From assembly GCA_945906115.1 (NCBI GenBank), contig CAMDQP010000004.1, forward strand, positions 1-26,695: a stretch of 26,695 bases of DNA, in the 5' to 3' direction. Positions 21,510 through 26,695 of the stretch are shown piece after piece. Position numbers and translations under genes: made by a program. The notes under the pieces are model-generated. The model was not told where the DNA came from. It was given only the letters and a program-made list of their open reading frames with translations, and searched no databases. Within the stretch, counting starts at the first letter, position 1, and each line of letters starts with the position of its first letter. Source of the DNA: Opitutus sp. GAS368. GTDB taxonomy: Bacteria; Verrucomicrobiota; Verrucomicrobiia; Opitutales; UBA953.

Positions 21510-21976
21510 AGTGGCCGGTGCCGACGCATCACACACGTGGGGTGCTGGGCGATAACCTCTCCGGCGTCGAAGCAGTTGGTCCAATCTGGGAAAAAGGCGT
21601 CCGCCTCAGGCTCCATGTCCACATGGGTGAGGATCAGCTCGGCGCACCAAGGCAGGGCTTCGGCATAAAGCGCAGCCCCGCCGGCGAGGAAAAGGGTCTT
21701 GGTCGGTTCGACGAGCGCGGCCTCCTGCCAATCCTTGGCGACGATCACGCCAGGTGCGGTGAAGCCGGAGCGGCTCAGCACGACGGTCGTGCGGCCCGGG
21801 AGCGGACGGCCGATGGACTCATACGTCTTACGACCCATGAGGAGTACCTGGCCCATGGTGGTCGCCTTGAAGAACGCGAAGTCCTCCGGGATACGCCACG
21901 GGAGCTTGTTGTTCAGGCCGATGCCGCGATTGCGCGCGACGGCCGCGATGGCGATGAGGGGTCGACCGAGGTCCAC
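21506..21976 (-). CDS. folA: Dihydrofolate reductase
   Basis: DHFR reduces dihydrofolate to tetrahydrofolate with NADPH. The 156-residue protein has the expected opening IAAVARNRGIGLNNKLPW, the active-site acid in IPEDFAFFK (D32), the NADPH-binding MGRKTYESIGRPLPGR and the LFLAGGAALYAEAL segment. The start is a GTG four bases after the thyA stop; no ATG lies close by in frame. With thyA it forms the standard cycle in which thymidylate synthase makes dihydrofolate and DHFR restores it. The -35 box of the nuo promoter overlaps its stop. Confidence 0.95.
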   Translation of the reverse strand: MDLGRPLIAIAAVARNRGIGLNNKLPWRIPEDFAFFKATTMGQVLLMGRKTYESIGRPLPGRTTVVLSRSGFTAPGVIVAKDWQEAALVEPTKTLFLAGGAALYAEALPWCAELILTHVDMEPEADAFFPDWTNCFDAGEVIAQHPTCVMRRHRPL

Positions 21977-21980
21977 GACG

Positions 21981-22826
21981 TCAGATGGCGACGGGCGCCT
22001 TAATCGCCGGATGCGGGTCGTAGCTTTCGATCACGATGTCTTCGAACTTGAACGCGAAGAGGTCCTTCACGTCGGGGTTCAGCACGAGGCGGGGCAGGGC
22101 GCGCGTCTCGCGTGAGAGTTGCAGTTCAACCTGCTCCACATGGTTGGAATAGACGTGTGCGTCGCCGAAGGTGTGCACGAAATGCCCAGGTTTCAGGCCC
22201 GTGACCTGCGCGATCATGTGCGTGAGCATGGCGTAACTGGCGATGTTGAACGGCACGCCGAGGAAGAGGTCCGCACTACGCTGATATAGCTGGCAGCTGA
22301 GGCGTCCATCGGTCGAGACGTAGAACTGGAAGAGCGTGTGGCACGGGGGCAGGGCGACCTGGTCGGCTTCCTGCGGATTCCAGCCAGTGACGATGAGGCG
22401 GCGGCTCGAGGGATTGCGCTTGATCTCGTCGACGACGCGGCGGATCTGGTCGACGCCGTTGTTCTCGTAAGTGCCATCAGGCTTTTTCGTCGCACCAAAG
22501 CTGCGCCACTGGTGGCCGTAGACGGGACCGAGGTCACCTTCCGGGCGGCCGAACTTCGCACACTGCTCGGCACTGGCCCATTCATTCCAGATGCTGACGC
22601 CGCGCTCGGTGAGCCAGGCGTTCTGCGTGCTGCCGGAGAGAAACCAGAGCAGTTCGTGCGTGATCGACTTGAGGTGGACCTTCTTGGTCGTGAGCAGCGG
22701 GAAGCCTTCGGCGAGATCGAAGCGGAGTTGCGCCCCGAAGATACCGATCGTGCCTGTGCCGGTGCGGTCGCCCCGGATTTCTCCGTGCTGCCGGACGTGG
22801 CGAAGCAGGTCGAGATAGGCCTTCAT
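21981..22826 (-). CDS. thyA: Thymidylate synthase
   Basis: ThyA methylates dUMP to dTMP using methylene-tetrahydrofolate. The 281-residue protein is a typical ThyA: RTGTGTIGIFGAQLRFDL near the N-terminus, the catalytic cysteine C162 in LPPCHTLFQFYV, QRSADLFLGVPFNIASYA, and the C-terminal IKAPVAI. The ATG start has no clear Shine-Dalgarno. It leads the thyA-folA operon and is divergent from lysS with 104 bp between starts. Confidence 0.97.
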   Translation of the reverse strand: MKAYLDLLRHVRQHGEIRGDRTGTGTIGIFGAQLRFDLAEGFPLLTTKKVHLKSITHELLWFLSGSTQNAWLTERGVSIWNEWASAEQCAKFGRPEGDLGPVYGHQWRSFGATKKPDGTYENNGVDQIRRVVDEIKRNPSSRRLIVTGWNPQEADQVALPPCHTLFQFYVSTDGRLSCQLYQRSADLFLGVPFNIASYAMLTHMIAQVTGLKPGHFVHTFGDAHVYSNHVEQVELQLSRETRALPRLVLNPDVKDLFAFKFEDIVIESYDPHPAIKAPVAI

Positions 22827-22904
22827 GGGTCTCGGTTATTCTCCGGAAAGCCCCCGCCGCAACACGGAAAGCCGAACCTTTCGCCCTTGCCACCCCGCCT
22901 GCTC

Positions 22905-22927
22905 GGAGGCACCCCTTTGGGGTAGCC
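22905..22927 (+). promoter_or_regulatory. Shine-Dalgarno plus hairpin spacer of lysS
   Basis: GGAGG (22905-22909) is 21 bases before the lysS ATG at 22931, too far for direct use. Between them ACCCC-TTT-GGGGT (22911-22923) forms a perfect 5-bp hairpin, extendable by GGC/GCC with one bulged A. If the 13-base hairpin folds, the effective spacing is eight bases, which is optimal. Confidence 0.5.
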
Positions 22928-22930
22928 AAC

Positions 22931-24415
22931 ATGAGCGAAAAGCCCGACCTCAACGCCATCTCCCACGACCTGCATGCGGTCCGTAAGGAGAAGCTCGCCC
23001 TGCTTCGCGCCGGGGGCGAAGACCCCTTCCGTGCGGAGTGGAACCAGACTCATGTCTCGAACGAGTGCCCAGCCCTCCTACCCGAAGGCGTCGAGGAAGG
23101 TCCGGAGGTCTCCGTCGCCGGCCGCATCGTCGCCCTGCGCGTGATGGGTAAGGCCAGCTTCGTCAAGATCCTCGACCGTGGCGGCCTCATCCAGACCTAC
23201 TTTACCCGCGACGCCCTGGGCGACGCTTACGACACCCATTTCAAGAAGATGATCGATTCCGGCGACTTCGTCGGCGTCCGCGGTAAGCTCTTCCGCACGA
23301 AGACCGGCGAGGTCACGGTGCGCGTGGCCGAATACAAGATGGTCGCGAAGTCCCTCCGCCCGCTGCCCGAGAAGTGGGCTGGCCTGACCGACGCCGAGAA
23401 GATCTACCGCCAGCGCTACCTCGACCTCGTCGTCAACGAGGAGTCCCGCCGCCGCCTCTTCATCCGCAGCCGTGTGGTCGAATCGATCCGCCGCTTCCTC
23501 TGGAGCCGCCAGTTCACCGAAGTCGAGACCCCGGCCCTGCACGCCATCGCCGGTGGCGCCGCGGCCCGTCCGTTCGAGACGCACTCCAACGCGCTCGATT
23601 GCGATTTCTACCTCCGCATCGCCCTCGAACTCCACCTGAAGCGCTGCCTCGTCGGCGGCATGGACCGCGTCTTCGAAATCGGCCGTGTCTTCCGCAATGA
23701 AGGCGTCTCGGTGAAGCATAGCCCTGAATTCACGATGCTCGAGGCCTACCAGGCCTATACGGATTACCGCGGCATGATGGAGCTCGTCCGCTCGATGATC
23801 CAAAAAGTCTGCGCCGAAGTCCTTGGCACGACCAGCGTCGTCCGTCCGGACGGCGTGGCCATCGAACTCGGTGGTGAGTGGCGCGAAGTGAAGTATAAGG
23901 ACCTGATCGTCGAGCGCACGGGCGACCCGCAGTGGTTCTCCCGCACGAAGGAAGAGAAGATTGCCGCGTGCAAGGCCCTCGGCCTGCACGAGCCGCGCAC
24001 CGACTGGGAAGATTTCGAGGTCACCAACGAAGTGTTCGGCAAACTCATCGAGCCGGGCCTCATCCAGCCGACCTTTGTCACGCACATCCCGAAGGAACTC
24101 TGCCCGCTCGCTAAGGTCACCCTCGGCGACGACTCGACCATCGACGTCTTCGAACTCTGCATCAACGGCCAGGAAATCGCTCCGGCCTACTCCGAGCAGA
24201 ACGACCCCGGCGTGCAGCGTCAGATGCTGCAGCTCCAGGCTGGCGCCGAGACCCAGAAGATTGACGAAGACTTCCTCCTCGCGCTTGAGCACGGCATGCC
24301 CCCGGCGGGCGGCCTCGGCATCGGCATCGATCGCCTGGTGATCCTGCTGACCGGCGCGGCCAATATCCGCGACGTCATTCTGTTCCCGACGCTCGCGCCC
24401 GAAGCGCAGGCCTGA
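22931..24415 (+). CDS. lysS: Lysyl-tRNA synthetase, class II
   Basis: LysS charges tRNA-Lys with lysine. The 494-residue protein has the N-terminal OB-fold anticodon-binding domain (about 55-165) and the class II catalytic domain. Motif 2 is seen as FEIGRVFRNEGVSVKHSPEF and motif 3 as GLGIGIDRLVILLTG; FETHSNALDCDFYLRIALEL is the expected core. I see no in-frame start close upstream, so the ATG at 22931 is chosen. Ribosome binding seems to need the hairpin spacer described separately. The gene is followed after 10 bases by the LolC/E-like permease, so the three genes may form one transcript. Confidence 0.95.
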   Translation: MSEKPDLNAISHDLHAVRKEKLALLRAGGEDPFRAEWNQTHVSNECPALLPEGVEEGPEVSVAGRIVALRVMGKASFVKILDRGGLIQTYFTRDALGDAYDTHFKKMIDSGDFVGVRGKLFRTKTGEVTVRVAEYKMVAKSLRPLPEKWAGLTDAEKIYRQRYLDLVVNEESRRRLFIRSRVVESIRRFLWSRQFTEVETPALHAIAGGAAARPFETHSNALDCDFYLRIALELHLKRCLVGGMDRVFEIGRVFRNEGVSVKHSPEFTMLEAYQAYTDYRGMMELVRSMIQKVCAEVLGTTSVVRPDGVAIELGGEWREVKYKDLIVERTGDPQWFSRTKEEKIAACKALGLHEPRTDWEDFEVTNEVFGKLIEPGLIQPTFVTHIPKELCPLAKVTLGDDSTIDVFELCINGQEIAPAYSEQNDPGVQRQMLQLQAGAETQKIDEDFLLALEHGMPPAGGLGIGIDRLVILLTGAANIRDVILFPTLAPEAQA

Positions 24416-24425
24416 GTCCTTTCCC

Positions 24426-25646
24426 TTGCCCTGGTTCCTCCATCTCGCCCTCCGTCAGCTCTTCCCGCCCGGTAAGCGCTTCCCGGCTTTCGCGACGGTG
24501 TCGATCCTCGGCGTCGGCCTCGGCGTGGCTTCGTTGCTCATCGTGCAGACGGTGATGAACGGCTTCGGCGAAGAACATCGCCTGCGCATCCGCGAATCCT
24601 TCGGCGACTGCCAAGTCACGGGCGCCGCGCCCATCGAGCGGCCTGAAGCGCTCGCAAAGCAACTCGCCGCTAGCCCGGAAGTCGCCTCCGCTTCCCCCTA
24701 TGCCGAAGGCCCAGCCCTTGCGCGCAATGGCGATTTCTCCGGCATCGCGCAGGTGCGCGGTATCGATCCGACCGACCCCGCCCAGCCGGCCCGCAAGTAT
24801 GTCTATGGCGGTAGTTTCGATGAGCTCGACGACGGACGCATCATCCTGGGCGCCGGTCTCGCGCGGGCCCTGCGCGTGCGCATCGGCGATCGCATCGAGA
24901 TCTGGTCGCCCGCGATGGCCGAGCGTGCCGAGAAGGGCAAGGCCCCGCTGCCCGCCGAATTCGAGGTCTGTGCGGTGATCGTCACCGGCTTCACCGAGGT
25001 CGACAACGCTGCCGCACTCATTCCGCTGCGCCGCTTCCGCGAAATCTGGAATCTCGGGCCGCGCGCCCACGGGCTCACGCTCCGCCTGAAGCAGCCGGCC
25101 CTCGCCGAGGCGACCGCCGGTCGTCTCGCGGTCGGCCACCCGGAACTCCGTTTCCGCCCTTGGCAGGATATCAAGAAGGACTTCCTCGCGGCCATCCGCT
25201 TCGAGAAGACGATGCTCTTCTTCCTGATGTTCATCATCACGCTCGTCGCCTCGTTCTCAATCGGTAGCACGCTCTTCTCGGCCGTCATCCGCCGTTCGCG
25301 CGAAGTGGGCGTACTCGCCTCGCTCGGCGCCGCGCGCTGGCAGATCGTTGCGCTCTTCGGCCTACAGGGCCTACTCATCGGTGCCCTCGGCACGCTCCTT
25401 GGCTTCGTGCTCACCTGGACGATTCTTGCCTGCCGCGACGGCATCCTCGGCATGATCAATCGCCTCTTCGGCGGCGGCGACATGGTGGCTAATATTTATC
25501 TGTTCTCGAAGGTACCACTCCATTACGACGCCACGGATTTCGTCATCGCTTCGGCGTTCACCTTGCTGACCACGGCGATCGCCGGCCTCGTGCCGGCGCT
25601 CTGGGCCGCCGGTCGCAAACCCTCGGAGGCCATGCGCGATGCCTGA
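24426..25646 (+). CDS. LolC/LolE-type lipoprotein-release ABC permease
   Basis: This 406-residue protein is the membrane subunit of a Lol-type ABC exporter that extracts lipoproteins from the inner membrane. It has the family layout: a first helix (about 25-45, VSILGVGLGVASLLIVQTVM), a periplasmic domain (about 50-265), then three C-terminal helices with SFSIGSTLFSAVIRRSREVG and SLGAARWQI. Only one permease gene is present, so it may act as a LolF-like homodimer instead of LolC+LolE. The start is a TTG ten bases after lysS, with the spacer GTCCTTTCCC and no Shine-Dalgarno; the next in-frame ATG would remove the first helix. It overlaps lolD by eight bases. Confidence 0.9.
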   Translation: MPWFLHLALRQLFPPGKRFPAFATVSILGVGLGVASLLIVQTVMNGFGEEHRLRIRESFGDCQVTGAAPIERPEALAKQLAASPEVASASPYAEGPALARNGDFSGIAQVRGIDPTDPAQPARKYVYGGSFDELDDGRIILGAGLARALRVRIGDRIEIWSPAMAERAEKGKAPLPAEFEVCAVIVTGFTEVDNAAALIPLRRFREIWNLGPRAHGLTLRLKQPALAEATAGRLAVGHPELRFRPWQDIKKDFLAAIRFEKTMLFFLMFIITLVASFSIGSTLFSAVIRRSREVGVLASLGAARWQIVALFGLQGLLIGALGTLLGFVLTWTILACRDGILGMINRLFGGGDMVANIYLFSKVPLHYDATDFVIASAFTLLTTAIAGLVPALWAAGRKPSEAMRDA

Positions 25647-26310
25647 CGTCGTCCTCCAAGCCCGCGGCCTCACCAAGGCCTTCGCCGCGCCCGCTGGCCC
25701 GCTGCCGGTACTGACCGATGTCTCGCTTGAGATTTTTGCGGGCGATTCCGTCTCGATCCGCGGTTCCTCCGGCTCGGGTAAGACCACGTTACTCCAGCTG
25801 CTCGGCGGACTCGATCAGCCCGACTCCGGTGAAGTCCTTATCCTTGCGCCGGATACCAGTCTCGTCGCCCCGCACTCATCACTCGGCCGTGGCGTGGGCT
25901 TCGTCTTCCAAAACTATCAGCTGATGCCCGAACTCACCGCGCTTGAGAACGTCGCGCTCGCTGCGCGCATCGCCGGCGTGCCTTCAGAGGCCGCGACCGC
26001 GGAGGCCCGCTCTTTGCTGACGCAGGTCGGGCTGGGCGCCCGTCTGGAGCATTTACCCTCCAAACTTTCCGGCGGCGAATGCCAGCGTGTCGCTATCGCC
26101 CGTGCCCTGGTTAACCGCCCGTCGGTGATCCTGGCCGACGAACCGACTGGCAATCTCGACGAGCGTACGGGTGCCGAGATTATGGACCTGCTGCTGGGCG
26201 TCGTCGCCGAGCGCGGAGCGGCCCTGATCCTCGTCACGCACAGCCGTGAGTTCGCCGAACGGGCCACCCGTCGCTTTGTGCTCTCCGGCGGCGTGCTTAC
26301 TCCTGCCTGA
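25639..26310 (+). CDS. lolD: LolD-type ABC transporter ATP-binding protein
   Basis: This 223-residue ATPase powers the Lol exporter with the adjacent permease. All ABC motifs are present: Walker A GSSGSGKTT (42-50), the Q-loop glutamine in VFQNYQL, signature LSGGE (143-147), Walker B ILADEPTGNLD (164 onward) and the switch histidine H201. GxxFQxYxLxPxLTAxEN-like sequence is typical of LolD/MacB. The start overlaps the permease stop by eight bases, which supports co-translation and strict pairing. A short Ala/Pro stretch near residue 17 is unremarkable. Confidence 0.94.
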   Translation: MPDVVLQARGLTKAFAAPAGPLPVLTDVSLEIFAGDSVSIRGSSGSGKTTLLQLLGGLDQPDSGEVLILAPDTSLVAPHSSLGRGVGFVFQNYQLMPELTALENVALAARIAGVPSEAATAEARSLLTQVGLGARLEHLPSKLSGGECQRVAIARALVNRPSVILADEPTGNLDERTGAEIMDLLLGVVAERGAALILVTHSREFAERATRRFVLSGGVLTPA

Positions 26311-26311
26311 T

Positions 26312-26339
26312 TTGACAAAAGGGTGGGGCGGTGTTGTCT
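26312..26339 (+). promoter_or_regulatory. Possible promoter of the nitroreductase-family gene
   Basis: A perfect TTGACA (26312-26317) lies two bases after the lolD stop, but the best -10 at 16 bases (TTGTCT, 26334-26339) is poor. It suggests the downstream gene may be transcribed on its own with a short leader. Confidence 0.3.
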
Positions 26340-26348
26340 GGGCAGGAC

Positions 26349-26695
26349 ATGAACGCCGCTCTGACGCCCGCCCAACTTCTCGCTTCCCTGGAATGGCGCT
26401 ACGCCACCAAGGCCTTTGATACCCGTAAACTTCCGGACGCCACTTGGGCCGCCCTCGAGGAGTCCCTCCGCCTGACGCCTTCGTCCTACGGACTTCAGCC
26501 TTGGAAGTTCTTCATCGTCTCGGACCCGGCCGTGCGTGCCCAGCTCCGTCCAGTTTCCTGGAACCAGACGCAGGTCACCGACGCCTCGCATCTCGTGGTC
26601 TTCGCCCGTCGTACCGAGATCACGGAGAAGGACGTCAACGACTTCTTCCACCAGTTGGTCTCGGAGCGACACGCGGATGCGACCAAACTCGAACC
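26349..26695 (+). CDS. Nitroreductase-family FMN oxidoreductase, 3' end cut by window edge
   Basis: About 115 N-terminal residues are in the window. The sequence LEWRYATKAFD near the start and PSSYGLQPWKFFIVSD match the FMN-binding front of NfsB-type NAD(P)H nitroreductases, where the arginine and the serine/glutamine contacts bind the flavin. The natural substrate is not predictable. The ATG at 26349 is 38 bases after lolD and has only a weak AGGA nearby. It is probably a separate unit from lysS-lol. Confidence 0.85.
   Translation, partial: MNAALTPAQLLASLEWRYATKAFDTRKLPDATWAALEESLRLTPSSYGLQPWKFFIVSDPAVRAQLRPVSWNQTQVTDASHLVVFARRTEITEKDVNDFFHQLVSERHADATKLE

Noticed and set aside
23078..24292. 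404-codon open frame opposite lysS
   Set aside because: Antisense of a fully conserved LysS with no motif of its own.

Overview
The window is GC-rich and very densely coded, and it looks like core chromosome of a Gram-negative bacterium. A LolC/E-LolD lipoprotein exporter, exported proteins and a complete proton-pumping arm of respiratory complex I indicate a diderm, respiring heterotroph. The protein styles (beta-CASP nuclease, RRM/RGG protein, unusual HisI, Fe-S-less family-4 UDG-like protein) suggest the PVC group, most likely Verrucomicrobiota/Opitutae. That placement is an inference from family resemblance only. I saw no rRNA, tRNA, CRISPR array, insertion sequence, prophage or attachment site.

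Layout. 1-2598 (minus): a tightly overlapping apaG - beta-CASP RNA nuclease - amidase operon, with the amidase cut by the window edge. 2672-5317 (plus): an 881-residue protein joining a catalytically dead-looking alpha/beta hydrolase, a DedA/VTT membrane domain and an ATP-grasp domain. It abuts ruvC (minus), which diverges from an exported beta-propeller-like protein. 6977-8971 (minus): transketolase, divergent from a hisI-like gene at 9048. 9459-11189 (minus): two envelope proteins of unknown function. 11331-11804 (minus): an RRM/RGG RNA-binding protein with a clear intrinsic terminator and a long leader. 12054-13249 (plus): pterin carbinolamine dehydratase overlapping a family-4-like uracil-DNA glycosylase. 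13253-14578 (minus): argA. 14627-15574 (plus): a Xer recombinase. 15571-21370 (minus): nuoJKLMN behind its own promoter. 21506-22826 (minus): thyA-folA. 22931-26310 (plus): lysS, then lolC/E and lolD. 26349-end (plus): a nitroreductase-family gene cut by the window edge.

How the genes work together. thyA and folA form a thymidylate/folate recycling pair. nuoJKLMN encodes the membrane antiporter-like half of NADH:quinone oxidoreductase, away from the peripheral subunits. lolC/E and lolD make one ABC lipoprotein-release machine. RuvC, Xer and the UDG-like protein are DNA maintenance functions spread among metabolic genes rather than one locus.

Most unusual items: the hydrolase-DedA-ATP-grasp fusion with missing catalytic residues, a NuoM without the TM7 channel lysine, SD-less junctions sharing a CTTTCC(G) spacer, a HisI with altered metal-ligand acids, and a hairpin between the Shine-Dalgarno and start codon of lysS. 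No gene-free stretch exceeds 300 bases. The longest is 11805-12053, the RRM gene leader.
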